From positions 1-24,522 of the IMG/VR virus record IMGVR_UViG_3300034190_002949: a stretch of DNA of 24,522 nt; one strand, 5' to 3'. Below, piece after piece: positions 15,145 through 22,800 of this stretch. Under the pieces are notes generated by a model. The model was not told where the DNA came from, searched no databases, and was given only the letters and a program-made list of their open reading frames with translations. The stretch's first letter is position 1; every line of letters starts with the position of its first letter. The stretch is from a virus. A program made the position numbers and the translations under genes.

Positions 15145-16246
15145 TTTTCGGCTCCACTTTTAGATTCTTTGCTTCAAATGTTGTTCTGATGTTTACTAAG
15201 TTTTCGTTTGAATCGAAATCAAATTCATTGCGGCATAAGAACGCAATCTCACTTGATGTATAACTGTTATCGTTTTCCATTGGATCATTGGCACCGACGT
15301 TATAAAAAACAACGTCATTCTTCTCAAATTTATTACCGCCAAGATGTTTCGCCGGAACTAACTCCGGTATCCATTGATGGTCCAAGCAGCCAGCTAACTG
15401 CTGCTTGTAATCAATGATCTTTTTAGTACGAGTACATCCCCATTGACCGCGATTCTTTCGATCAGTAAGGTTTGGGCGTGAAAACTTACAAGTACGGCAT
15501 ACAGGATTCAGAGGCGTGTATTCACCTAAGTAAATACCACGCTCCTCATCCGACATAAAATTCTTTACCTGGTAGGCCGACTTCGAGTAAGCGCCTTGTG
15601 GCGGTGCTTTTAAATTCAGCAACCACCACGCTTTATCCTTTAATTGATTGTAAATGATGGGATCGAAGTCCATCTGCTCCGAATAGATGGCACTCGTGTT
15701 CTTGTCATAAACAGTCACATAAGCGCCTTTCAATTCTTCTTCCGGGTATTGCTCGTTCATAGCGCCACCATAGAAATGCACTTGAGCGCCGTAAACTTCA
15801 TCCCAATCGTCATAAGCAAGGTTCTTTGTTTTACCTTCTTCTCTTGCTTGAGTACCGAGTTTATTTAAACGATTAAAGCGTTTTGAATTGGCTGATTTAC
15901 ATTCCCAGAGGAATGTACCATCAGCACAATCCAATAAGCCATCAATATGATAAGACAAGTGCCCACCGAAGAACGATCCGCCAATTTGCTCAGATCGTTC
16001 ATGGGTGCGTAGTTTTACATTAGGAGCCTTACGGATAAACTCAGCTATGTTATCCTCAAGCTGATGCCCTAATGCAAAAATACGAGCTAATCTGGCACCC
16101 TCAAGCGGCGGCATGCACCAACGCCATTCGAGCCATAGCTGCCTTGGACAAGGTTTGCCAAGGGATGATCCACCGAGATAGCCACGTCTTGACATGGGTT
16201 TTCCCATCTTCTCATCCACTGATTCCATTATTGATTCAATAGACAT
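15137..16246 (-). CDS. Cas4/RecB-like PD-(D/E)XK exonuclease with probable Fe-S cluster
   Basis: A 369-residue nuclease. The active site reads HQLED (His61, Glu64), YHIDG (Asp102), LWECKS (Glu115, Lys117) and a QVHFY motif (Gln155), the order seen in RecB-family PD-(D/E)XK enzymes. Cys33 (PCPRQLW) plus Cys250, Cys253 (CRTC), Cys271 (WGC) and Cys287 (AGC) supply the one-plus-three cysteine layout of Cas4/AddB Fe-S nucleases. Together with the upstream SSB-like and Sak4 genes it probably makes 3' single strands for phage recombination. Start at 16246 overlaps the previous stop by one base. Confidence 0.82.
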   Translation of the reverse strand: MSIESIMESVDEKMGKPMSRRGYLGGSSLGKPCPRQLWLEWRWCMPPLEGARLARIFALGHQLEDNIAEFIRKAPNVKLRTHERSEQIGGSFFGGHLSYHIDGLLDCADGTFLWECKSANSKRFNRLNKLGTQAREEGKTKNLAYDDWDEVYGAQVHFYGGAMNEQYPEEELKGAYVTVYDKNTSAIYSEQMDFDPIIYNQLKDKAWWLLNLKAPPQGAYSKSAYQVKNFMSDEERGIYLGEYTPLNPVCRTCKFSRPNLTDRKNRGQWGCTRTKKIIDYKQQLAGCLDHQWIPELVPAKHLGGNKFEKNDVVFYNVGANDPMENDNSYTSSEIAFLCRNEFDFDSNENLVNIRTTFEAKNLKVEPKNG

Positions 16247-16785
16247 TAGTCAGAATCCGCTAACCATGATGGCTCTTCGCCGATCTCTTCAACTCCGTCA
16301 TCCAAGAATTCTTCGACAGTTTTCTTTTCTGCAACCTTCGCTTTAGGTGCGGCAGTAGTTGTCGTAGATTCCTTTAGAAAACGATGGACTCGGTTAGATG
16401 CTGGTTTACCGCTTTTTGGCTCATAAACATAAGTTTGAACGGTACCCATCTTATTGATGAGTTGGCCCAAGCCATCTTCATCAATAGAGTCAGGTATATC
16501 AACACCGAAACAATCGAAGGCAAACTTCAAGATAAGTAATTTATCTCTTTGTGGTACGCCTTCTTTTTCTACTTCAATCCAACTTACGATCTCTGCTCCG
16601 GAGTCTAATTCTTCCATTGCAATAAGGACTGTTTTGTAATCTTGCTTATCAAGCAATCTTGCTTTACTGACAGTCACTTTATATTGACCGGCATCCAAGA
16701 TTTTTGGTGGTGGAAATTCACCCGGTCCGAGAACCGGCATATCTTGTAACTCTGTTCCGAATGCTACGCTAACTGCTTCACTCAT
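16246..16785 (-). CDS. probable single-stranded DNA-binding protein (phage SSB-like)
   Basis: A 179-residue protein. Residues about 30-130 look like an OB-type beta-rich domain (GQYKVTVSKARLLDKQDYKT, EIVSWIEVEKEG, TVQTYVYEP), followed by a Thr/Ala/Lys linker and a very acidic tail ending EEPSWLADSD. The acidic tail is typical of SSB proteins, where it recruits partners. It sits between Sak4 and the Cas4-like nuclease with a 4-base overlap upstream and one base downstream, the usual place for a phage SSB. No exact family recalled; assignment rests on architecture and neighbours. Confidence 0.6.
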   Translation of the reverse strand: MSEAVSVAFGTELQDMPVLGPGEFPPPKILDAGQYKVTVSKARLLDKQDYKTVLIAMEELDSGAEIVSWIEVEKEGVPQRDKLLILKFAFDCFGVDIPDSIDEDGLGQLINKMGTVQTYVYEPKSGKPASNRVHRFLKESTTTTAAPKAKVAEKKTVEEFLDDGVEEIGEEPSWLADSD

Positions 16786-17561
16786 TGTTTTGTTTCCTCT
16801 GCTTTAAAAGCATTGTTATATGATTTAATAAAAGCACCGAAATCTAATGCGATCTGATGCTTACCGTTGTCGTTAACAATAGGTCGTCGTGATTTCGCAT
16901 CGAAACCAGTTGAACCTCTTGTAAATAAAACGCGACTGTCGTCGCCTATGGCGACAGTGCGTTTGTTAAACCCTTCACCACGAGATACCGTGCGTACTTC
17001 GTAATTTGCAAACAGCAAGAACGATGTCCACTCTTTAACGAGCGAGGCTGCCTTTGTATGCAGTTTCAACTCGATCTTCTGGTATGGCTCAAGAAGGGGA
17101 TCCTGGCGGGTGACAGTGTGGGTGTGGCAAATAATGCAAACGTTCATGCCACTCTCAATCACCTTGTCAAAAATACCCAATGTATGCCGCATCTTTTTAA
17201 GAGCATGAGAGTAACCACGCCCATACTCAATATCTGAAATGTCCTCGATGCCTTCTTTCTTGCGACTAAACTCAGCAACCACTGACCGATGAATTAAAGC
17301 CTCATAGAAATCCAGACTGTCTAAAACGACACTCTTGTATGGATGTTTTGAATCGATTAATTCTTGCAATATTTCTAATACTTGCGTATCGGATTCTGCA
17401 TATACACGATTCACATCCAAATGATGCGTGCCTTTCTCTAAGTCTATAAATAATGGTTTTGGCATTTGACTGGCAAATGTTGATTTACCGACACCGTTGA
17501 CCCCTGAGACCAATATGTTTAAGGGCGTCTCTACTCTTCCCTTTACCAATTTGATTGGCAT
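16782..17561 (-). CDS. Sak4-like RecA-fold single-strand annealing recombinase
   Basis: A 259-residue P-loop ATPase. Walker A is GVNGVGKST (residues 20-28), Walker B is SVVLDSLDF (Asp81), and a later CIICHTHT block matches the RecA-core sensor region. Size and lack of an N-terminal extension match the phage Sak4 group (Rad51-like annealing proteins). It would act with the neighbouring SSB and nuclease in recombination-dependent replication or repair. AAAGGAG seven bases before ATG 17561 is a strong ribosome site. The gene is first of the closely overlapping trio. Confidence 0.85.
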   Translation of the reverse strand: MPIKLVKGRVETPLNILVSGVNGVGKSTFASQMPKPLFIDLEKGTHHLDVNRVYAESDTQVLEILQELIDSKHPYKSVVLDSLDFYEALIHRSVVAEFSRKKEGIEDISDIEYGRGYSHALKKMRHTLGIFDKVIESGMNVCIICHTHTVTRQDPLLEPYQKIELKLHTKAASLVKEWTSFLLFANYEVRTVSRGEGFNKRTVAIGDDSRVLFTRGSTGFDAKSRRPIVNDNGKHQIALDFGAFIKSYNNAFKAEETKQ

Positions 17562-17584
17562 AGTTTTACTCCTTTAGTTGTGTG

Positions 17585-17794
17585 TTATTCGTTACAAGTA
17601 GGGCAATACGCCTCACTGTTTTGTTGCATAGCGTTCATTAACCGGCCATATAAATCCGGGTAATCGTGTTTAAATGCGTTCAATGCTTCTGGGGATTTGA
17701 TTTGCCACTGTCTAGTAAATGGGAATGCAGCGTCACCGATCTGTTCTCTAATTTCTGTCGAAATCTCTGAAACTGCCTCATGCAAATTTTCCAT
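17585..17794 (-). CDS. small early protein with CxxC motif
   Basis: I start at ATG 17794: the GTG two codons upstream abuts the AAGGGGG ribosome site, whereas the ATG has normal spacing. The 69-residue product is helical and acidic at first (MENLHEAVSEISTEIREQI) and ends YCPTCNE. A single CxxC is too little for a zinc site by itself. It is the first gene of the leftward early operon, directly after an operator-controlled promoter. Family not recognised. Confidence 0.6.
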   Translation of the reverse strand: MENLHEAVSEISTEIREQIGDAAFPFTRQWQIKSPEALNAFKHDYPDLYGRLMNAMQQNSEAYCPTCNE

Positions 17795-17821
17795 ATTCAC
17801 CCCCTTAATTGAGTGTTAAAA

Positions 17822-17850
17822 AATATATATGAAAAATGTTATTTTTGCAA
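17822..17850 (-). promoter_or_regulatory. leftward early promoter for the Sak4 operon
   Basis: On the minus strand TTGCAA (17850-17845) and TATATT (17827-17822) are separated by 17 bases, a good sigma-70 pattern. The -35 box overlaps a GTTACC-type operator. The ATG of the first gene is about 30 bases downstream. Confidence 0.6.
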
Positions 17851-17863
17851 CCTTTAAGGTAAC
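17847..17863 (-). promoter_or_regulatory. candidate repressor operator at the Sak4 operon promoter
   Basis: Minus-strand GTTACC-TTAAA-GGTTGC, an imperfect inverted repeat with core ACCTT-A-AAGGT. It has the same 17-bp length and first half as the sites at 19090 and 19217. Confidence 0.6.
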
Positions 17864-17885
17864 AGAATGTTTTTAGGACAAAAAA

Positions 17886-17907
17886 AACCACCCAGAATAG
17901 GGTGGTT
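17886..17907 (-). terminator. intrinsic terminator, probably bidirectional
   Basis: Perfect 8-bp stem AACCACCC (17886-17893) and GGGTGGTT (17900-17907), loop of six. Leftward transcription meets a run of U right after it (seven A at 17881-17887 on the plus strand). The plus strand also has a T-rich end. It closes the repressor operon 20 bases after its last stop. Confidence 0.85.
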
Positions 17908-17928
17908 ATTTTTGCGTAAAGTAGTTAA

Positions 17929-18678
17929 TTATATATGATGAATCTCAGGTCGCATCATTATGTTTAATTGTTTATCACGTTCACTTGTGTATTCAACATC
18001 AGGAATGATATAGCATTCTGGATCCAGTGATTTCGCAATAAGATGCTCGGCCATATTAAGCAATACTTCTCCGCGGCTTTTTGCGTTTCGGACCATTGCT
18101 GGTATTTCTACTGATTCCAAATGTATTTTATCAAATTTTTCTGGTAAATGATCTATATCAACCGGTTTGAATCTCAACCATGCTCTGCAAATTTCGCCAT
18201 GTTGACTGTTTTGTTTGCACTCGAAGAAACGATTTGCCAGTTTAAAATATTTTGTTATTGGCATAACCATATCTGCTTCAATTTGCCATACATAGCTCTC
18301 TGATAAATTAATCAAATAACCATAGGTACCTGATAATTCACTCCATACCAATACATTCATAATCTCACCAGCCGGATAATCTACATCTTGATCGTATGCT
18401 GGTAATGTGGTTAACCAATGTTGCACCATTTTATGTAATGCTGGCCTTGTCATGTGTTTCATAAAATTAGGGATTGATATGTTACGATTTTTTAGACTTT
18501 GCTCTAGTATTGGGCAAACCAATAGTTGTCTGCGCAGTATGCTGTTATTTGTAACGTGCTCAAAGTCATAACTATCGCCATTATGGTCACAATATGCGTC
18601 AACAATTTTTCGTATGTACTGCTCGCATTGTACTTTTAGGTTCGTCAATCTTGCTGCTTTTTCGTACTCTCTATCCAT
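17929..18678 (-). CDS. unrecognised protein co-transcribed with the repressor
   Basis: I choose ATG 18678, which overlaps the repressor stop (ATGGATAG) and has GGAG seven bases upstream; an in-frame ATG at 18708 is less likely. The 249-residue product is helical and soluble, with motifs RRQLLVCPILEQSL, FMKHMTRPALHKMVQHWL and RAWLRFKPVDID. There is no membrane segment, P-loop or recognised catalytic pattern. It shares a transcript with the repressor and ends before a strong terminator, so it should be made in lysogens. A lysogeny or exclusion role is conceivable but unsupported. Confidence 0.75.
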   Translation of the reverse strand: MDREYEKAARLTNLKVQCEQYIRKIVDAYCDHNGDSYDFEHVTNNSILRRQLLVCPILEQSLKNRNISIPNFMKHMTRPALHKMVQHWLTTLPAYDQDVDYPAGEIMNVLVWSELSGTYGYLINLSESYVWQIEADMVMPITKYFKLANRFFECKQNSQHGEICRAWLRFKPVDIDHLPEKFDKIHLESVEIPAMVRNAKSRGEVLLNMAEHLIAKSLDPECYIIPDVEYTSERDKQLNIMMRPEIHHI

Positions 18679-19060
18679 TGGCATCTCCATTTTCACCGGC
18701 AAATACATCCTCCCCTTTAGGACTCTCTAACAGTGCAGTCATTAATGTAACAACTTGTTGTTGATTTGATTTAGTCAAACATTGAAATATATCGACAGCT
18801 ACTTTAGTCAGGGGATCAGCTAACGGATTCGCTATTTGATCGCCTATACCAAACATTAAATACGCTGGACTAACATTAAAAACTTTACTTAGTTTTTTAA
18901 TGTTAGCTCTTTTCGGTACCAGGTCGCCGTCACACCATTTCTTTATCGTATTGTGTGAAACACCAACTAATGCACCTAAAGTACGTTGAGTGTATTTATT
19001 TTTTGCTCGTAACTGTGATATGCGTTTTGATATTGCGTGTTTGTGGCGCATTTTAGTCAC
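18671..19060 (-). CDS. XRE-family helix-turn-helix repressor (CI-like)
   Basis: A 129-residue protein starting at GTG 19060, which has AGGAGG five bases upstream; an internal ATG at 19051 is poorly spaced. Residues about 12-68 are an XRE helix-turn-helix (YTQRTLGALVGVSHNTIKKW, then KRANIKKLSKVFNVSPAYLM). The C-terminal 55 residues are helical and may dimerise; there is no LexA-like peptidase, so induction is not by RecA-stimulated self-cleavage. It is divergent from a Cro-like gene across a 224-bp region holding two GTTACC-type operators. It is the best candidate for the phage repressor. Confidence 0.88.
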   Translation of the reverse strand: MTKMRHKHAISKRISQLRAKNKYTQRTLGALVGVSHNTIKKWCDGDLVPKRANIKKLSKVFNVSPAYLMFGIGDQIANPLADPLTKVAVDIFQCLTKSNQQQVVTLMTALLESPKGEDVFAGENGDANG

Positions 19061-19089
19061 TATATCCTCCTCTTGGTTTAATTTAAAAA

Positions 19090-19106
19090 GTTACCCCTCA
19101 GGTAAC
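19090..19106. promoter_or_regulatory. operator: perfect inverted repeat GTTACC-N5-GGTAAC
   Basis: GTTACC (19090-19095), spacer CCTCA, GGTAAC (19101-19106). It lies between the repressor's likely start of transcription and its ribosome site, a place suited to autoregulation. Confidence 0.7.
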
Positions 19107-19121
19107 ACATTAAACTAAAAT

Positions 19122-19150
19122 ATAATACTTTGCAATAATCATATTATTAA
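19122..19150 (-). promoter_or_regulatory. possible leftward repressor promoter
   Basis: Minus-strand TTAATA (19150-19145), 17 bases, TATTAT (19127-19122). The region is so AT-rich that other pairings exist, for example TTGCAA (19135-19130) with TAATGT. Confidence 0.35.
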
Positions 19151-19216
19151 TAATTATTTATATTATAAATACCAAATATTTTTTCGTGCCTTGTGAAAAA
19201 TAATCTTGGTTAACTT

Positions 19217-19233
19217 GTTACCTAAAGATTGAC
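19217..19233 (+). promoter_or_regulatory. operator overlapping the rightward early promoter
   Basis: GTTACC-TAAAG-ATTGAC: first half identical to the 19090 site, second half degenerate. It covers most of the TTGACA box, as the 17847 site does for the leftward promoter. Confidence 0.55.
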
Positions 19234-19256
19234 ATAATTAAACCATCTGTTATCTT
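19229..19256 (+). promoter_or_regulatory. rightward early promoter
   Basis: Consensus TTGACA (19229-19234), 16-bp spacer, TATCTT (19251-19256). It precedes the Cro-like gene and replication genes. Confidence 0.65.
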
Positions 19257-19284
19257 CATTAAAAAATGAAAACAGGGGATTAAT

Positions 19285-19470
19285 GTGACACCAGAAAACA
19301 TTTGGAAAGAAATCAAAGTGTACGATCTAGCAAAAAAGATCGGCATTTCACCGAAATCAATTTATTCATGGAAGAAAAGAAAGAACGGCATACCGCCGTT
19401 GAGGGCGATTGAGGTAGAGCAAATCACAGGAATACCAAGATCAGAGTTGAGACCTGATCTATGGGATTGA
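19285..19470 (+). CDS. Cro-like small DNA-binding protein (YdaS-type HTH)
   Basis: A 61-residue protein starting at GTG 19285, preceded by AGGGGA; the overlapping ATG at 19283 meets TGA at once. The helix-turn-helix reads VYDLAKKIGISPKSIYSWKK, followed by PPLRAIEVEQITGIPRSELRPDLW. The ending is characteristic of YdaS/Cro-like proteins. As the first gene of the rightward early transcript and divergent from the XRE repressor, it is the likely lytic-switch partner acting on the same operators. Confidence 0.88.
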   Translation: MTPENIWKEIKVYDLAKKIGISPKSIYSWKKRKNGIPPLRAIEVEQITGIPRSELRPDLWD

Positions 19471-21224
19471 TGCTCTTAGACAAACCGAAAACTCAAGAGG
19501 ACGTCCAAGACGCCATCCTTGAGTTATCTCGTGAGCTTGATGTCCATGTCATTCCTTGCGGTAAAGATAAGCGGCCACTCGTGCCCTGGAAGCATTATCA
19601 AGAGAACAAACCAACCGAACAAGACATTGAGAAATGGATAAAGCAGCACCCGGATTGTATGTGGGGTGCTATTACCGGTCCAAAATCTTTTGGCGTCGTT
19701 GACCTTGATACTTATCAAGACGATTCGCTGATACCTTGGGCCAAGGAGAATCTACCTTGGACTCCTTTAAAAGCCACCACAAAATCTGGTGGGCAACATT
19801 GGATTTACTCAAAAATGCCAGAGGATACTACCGTCAGTGCTGGCTCTGGAATTGATCTAAGGAACAAGGGCGGTTATGTCATTTTCTCTGGACCAGGTTA
19901 CGAATGGAATTGGCAAGACCCGACTGAGGACTTTTTTAATTTCAGAGAATTGCCGGAGCTAGAGCCACAACATATAGAGAAAATTGAAAGGCGTCGCGGC
20001 AAAAATAAAGTCACTAATATATTAAGTGATGAGAGTTGGCATGATAACGCACTACGTTGGGTTGGCAGTTGCGTTGCCAGAGGACTCGGTGACGACACGA
20101 TATTAAGGGAGTGTGAGAAATTAACTCAAGCCGGTTACTCACACTCACAAACCAGAGAAGAAATCCGGGTGATGATAAAAGGCGCCAGACTGAAAGGCTG
20201 GACTCCACCTATTGATGATCGCCCAATCGAAGTATTGAGAATAGATGACGCATTTGATTTAGAGCATCGTAAACCACCGGAGTTTCTAGGTGAGGGATTC
20301 ATCGCCGCCGGGTTTAGGGTATTTGTAGTCGGTGCTCCGAAGATCGGTAAATCACAATTGGTATTAGAGGCTCTAACAACTGCCGCAGTTGGCGGCAAGT
20401 GGTTAGATATGAAATGGGATAAGCCACATAAGACATTGTGGTTACAGGCAGAGATCAGAGGTGCCTATGTTGGCTCTCGGTTACGTCCATTATTTGAGTC
20501 ATTTAATGACGATGAAAAGGAACTCATCAGAGAGAATTTCTTTTGGACTGAGAGAGGCGATCTTGATTTAGCCTCTAACTTTAATCGTCTTAAAGCATTA
20601 ATAAAACGAATACAGCCATCTATCGTTTGTATAGATCCATTGGCTAACTACTTTGTAGGCGATGAGAACTCTAACGCCGAAGTTGCTGTTTTCTTTAAGA
20701 AACTGAATGAGCTATTTGCCAGTGAGACATTAGGGATGGACGCACCACCTTGTGTGTTCTTAGTGCATCACACCAGAAAAGGTGCCACTACCCAAGACGG
20801 ATTTGATGGTGCTCGTGGAGCATCATCACTCACCGGGTGGATGGACTCAGGTATTTTAATGACGGCAGCTAATACCAGTGCGATTAATTTAAGTTTCTTA
20901 ACTAGGAACGGACCTTGGCCAGAAGAACGCCTCGTTAAATTAAATCCAGATTCAATGCGGTTAGAAAACTTTGTAGATGCTGTCGAGCATCCACAAATGC
21001 TACCGGAGATTATGAAGAGCATGGCCCATAGAGATTGGGTGAGTGCATACGATGTGAACAGTTTAATTGCGGAGCAATGTCATCGCCTTGGCTTAGAGGT
21101 GGATGGCGAGATTGCCAGAGAGATCAGATTGACAGTCGTGAATCATAAACATATTGAGCATCAAGGTACTGGGCAGAATACCGAGTATCGATTAAAACCG
21201 AAGGTGAGGAGAGGGTATCAATGA
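19461..21224 (+). CDS. primase-polymerase / replicative helicase fusion
   Basis: A 587-residue protein. Residues about 15-165 form a Prim-Pol domain: VVDLDTY (Asp81, Asp83), KSGGQHWIY (His113) and GIDLRNKGGYVI give the metal and nucleotide site. Residues about 280-480 are a RecA-like ATPase of the RepA/AAA_25 type: Walker A GAPKIGKSQ (291-299), Walker B SIVCIDPL (Asp392) and FLVHHTRKG (His437). The C-terminal 90 residues may be a winged-helix or origin-binding part. It probably primes and unwinds the phage origin. The start overlaps the cro-like stop; ATG 19470 in a TGATG junction is an alternative start. Confidence 0.9.
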   Translation: MGLMLLDKPKTQEDVQDAILELSRELDVHVIPCGKDKRPLVPWKHYQENKPTEQDIEKWIKQHPDCMWGAITGPKSFGVVDLDTYQDDSLIPWAKENLPWTPLKATTKSGGQHWIYSKMPEDTTVSAGSGIDLRNKGGYVIFSGPGYEWNWQDPTEDFFNFRELPELEPQHIEKIERRRGKNKVTNILSDESWHDNALRWVGSCVARGLGDDTILRECEKLTQAGYSHSQTREEIRVMIKGARLKGWTPPIDDRPIEVLRIDDAFDLEHRKPPEFLGEGFIAAGFRVFVVGAPKIGKSQLVLEALTTAAVGGKWLDMKWDKPHKTLWLQAEIRGAYVGSRLRPLFESFNDDEKELIRENFFWTERGDLDLASNFNRLKALIKRIQPSIVCIDPLANYFVGDENSNAEVAVFFKKLNELFASETLGMDAPPCVFLVHHTRKGATTQDGFDGARGASSLTGWMDSGILMTAANTSAINLSFLTRNGPWPEERLVKLNPDSMRLENFVDAVEHPQMLPEIMKSMAHRDWVSAYDVNSLIAEQCHRLGLEVDGEIAREIRLTVVNHKHIEHQGTGQNTEYRLKPKVRRGYQ

Positions 21225-21727
21225 TAAGAGTATTTGATATTTGCTCTGGCATCGGTGGATTCAGCCTTGGGCTGCATGCCACCGGTGGCTATAAGACTGT
21301 CGGTTTCTGTGAGTTTGATGAGTATTGTCAAACAATTTTAAAGAAGAATTTTCCTGATGTACCTATTTTCAAAGATTTAAAGGAGTTAGCTAAAGATGAA
21401 GATACAATCCGATCTATTCCCGACCATGACCTCATCTGTGGGGGAGTGCCATGTCAAAGTTGGAGTGCCGCCGGTAAACAAAAAGGCACAGAAGATGACA
21501 GGCACCTCTGGCCGTCAATGTTTGAAATTATTAAAGGCAAAAGACCCACTTATGTTGTTGTCGAAAACGTTAATGGTTTCGTCACCCTGGGAGGGGCCGA
21601 CCTCGTATCAAATGACTTGGAAGCCGAAGGCTACGCTACGGCGGCGTTTATTATTCCAGCTTTATCCACAAAAGCTCCCCACCGAAGGGATCGAGTCTGG
21701 ATCATCGGGAAAAAAATCCAAAAGTGA
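21221..21727 (+). CDS. C5 cytosine methyltransferase, catalytic N-terminal half (motifs I-VIII)
   Basis: A 168-residue protein with an ATGA overlap on the Prim-Pol stop. Motif I FDICSGIGGFSLGL binds S-adenosylmethionine, motif IV GGVPCQSW carries the nucleophile Cys78, motif VI is VVVENVN (Glu115) and motif VIII is HRRDRVWIIG. It stops right after motif VIII (GKKIQK, TGA at 21725). The target recognition region and motifs IX-X, needed for a full enzyme, are in the next gene in another frame. So this is either the alpha subunit of a two-chain methyltransferase or the front part of a frameshifted one. It may protect phage DNA from restriction. Confidence 0.88.
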   Translation: MIRVFDICSGIGGFSLGLHATGGYKTVGFCEFDEYCQTILKKNFPDVPIFKDLKELAKDEDTIRSIPDHDLICGGVPCQSWSAAGKQKGTEDDRHLWPSMFEIIKGKRPTYVVVENVNGFVTLGGADLVSNDLEAEGYATAAFIIPALSTKAPHRRDRVWIIGKKIQK

Positions 21728-22736
21728 TACTTGGGCAACTCCAACCACACAAGAGATTGAACATCCTAATGCTGAACTTACTGCCACTGGCAGAAGAAAA
21801 TCTAAAGATGGAAAGAGCAGCCACAGTTTAAATTTAGCCGATCAAGTGAATATGTGGCCAACTCCAAGAGTATCCGATACTGAGGGTGGTGTTGTTAAGA
21901 ATGTTGAAAAGAAAAATGACTCATATTCCAGAGTCAATAAAAAAGGTGTCAGATTCGGAGTCAAACTAAAAGATGCTGTTGGCTATGAAGAAGAAAAACT
22001 ATGGCCAACACCGATAGCATCATCCAGTCAATCAGCATCAATGGAAGCCAGTAAAAAAGAAGCCGAGAGATTACATCCAAAAGGACAAAATCATTTAGCT
22101 GCTGAAATGGCGAGTAGATTATGGGAAACACCAACTGCCGGAATGGGTAAAGTTGACACGCCCAATATTGAATACCATAAACGTAGGAAATCACTTGGTA
22201 AGCAAGTTGGCTTGCCCGGACAAGTACAGTTAGAAGAAGCAACATGGCCAACACCAACAGTACAAGATTCAAATAAAGCTACTAAAAAATGGCGAGAGAA
22301 ACATCAAAATAATTTAACTGCTGCTGTATTTAATCCAGAGCAAATATTACCTACTCCTACCTCAAGAGATTGGAAAGGTGGTTATCGTACTGAGTCATTA
22401 ATTAGAAATGATGGTAAAAGCCGAGCGATGGATCAATTACCTAACGCAGCTATTGGCGGTGTTGGTACTGAGAAAGTTGTAGGTCATCTCAATCCTGATT
22501 GGGTGGAATGGCTAATGGGATATGCAACAGGCTATACCGATCCTGAGTATACCGAGCCAATGCAATTACAAGATCATTTAGGTTTTGAAAGTGAACCAGA
22601 CATACCCAGAGTAACCACCAGAAAAGAACATCGAGTAAACCGATTGAAGTGTTTAGGCAATTCAATTGTGCCACAAATAATGCATGAGATTGGGAAGGCA
22701 ATCTTGAAGGATAAAGAGGCAGAAGGGGTTAAATAA
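21396..22736 (+). CDS. C5 methyltransferase target-recognition/C-terminal half, overlapping in +1 frame
   Basis: A 446-residue frame starting at ATG 21396 inside the catalytic gene, with AAGGAG about ten bases upstream. Residues 1-110 are dual-coded with motifs IV-VIII of the neighbour; part of this (QMTWKPKATLRRRLLFQLYP...PTEGIESG) matches an N-terminal pattern I recall from stand-alone phage proteins. Then come six W-x-T-P blocks (TWATPT, MWPTPR, LWPTPI, LWETPT, TWPTPT, LPTPTS) over about 230 residues, NPDWVEWLMGYATGY, and motif X-like RLKCLGNSIVPQI. It would supply DNA target recognition. Alternatively its 5' part is unused and the gene is read by a shift at the A7 run 21710-21716. Confidence 0.75.
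   Translation: MKIQSDLFPTMTSSVGECHVKVGVPPVNKKAQKMTGTSGRQCLKLLKAKDPLMLLSKTLMVSSPWEGPTSYQMTWKPKATLRRRLLFQLYPQKLPTEGIESGSSGKKSKSDTWATPTTQEIEHPNAELTATGRRKSKDGKSSHSLNLADQVNMWPTPRVSDTEGGVVKNVEKKNDSYSRVNKKGVRFGVKLKDAVGYEEEKLWPTPIASSSQSASMEASKKEAERLHPKGQNHLAAEMASRLWETPTAGMGKVDTPNIEYHKRRKSLGKQVGLPGQVQLEEATWPTPTVQDSNKATKKWREKHQNNLTAAVFNPEQILPTPTSRDWKGGYRTESLIRNDGKSRAMDQLPNAAIGGVGTEKVVGHLNPDWVEWLMGYATGYTDPEYTEPMQLQDHLGFESEPDIPRVTTRKEHRVNRLKCLGNSIVPQIMHEIGKAILKDKEAEGVK
21710..21716 (+). other. A7 run at the frame junction of the methyltransferase
   Basis: Seven A occur just before the catalytic half ends. Reading six A instead would join WIIGKK directly to SKSDTWATPT and give a continuous 504-residue methyltransferase. 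Such runs are also sites of polymerase slippage and sequencing error. Confidence 0.6.
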
Positions 22737-22791
22737 GGCTTTTAAGCTACAAAACGCATCAAAGCGTGTTTGAGCTTAAAAGTTAAAAGCC
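22737..22791 (+). promoter_or_regulatory. competing inverted repeats after the methyltransferase
   Basis: The 5' arm at 22737-22748 can pair in two exclusive ways: CTTTTAAGCT (22739-22748) with AGCTTAAAAG (22773-22782), ten perfect pairs extended inside by CAAA/TTTG and CGC/GCG, or GGCTTTTAA (22737-22745) with TTAAAAGCC (22783-22791), nine perfect pairs. There is no U-tract, so it is not a standard terminator. Confidence 0.55.
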
Positions 22792-22800
22792 CTGTTGTAA

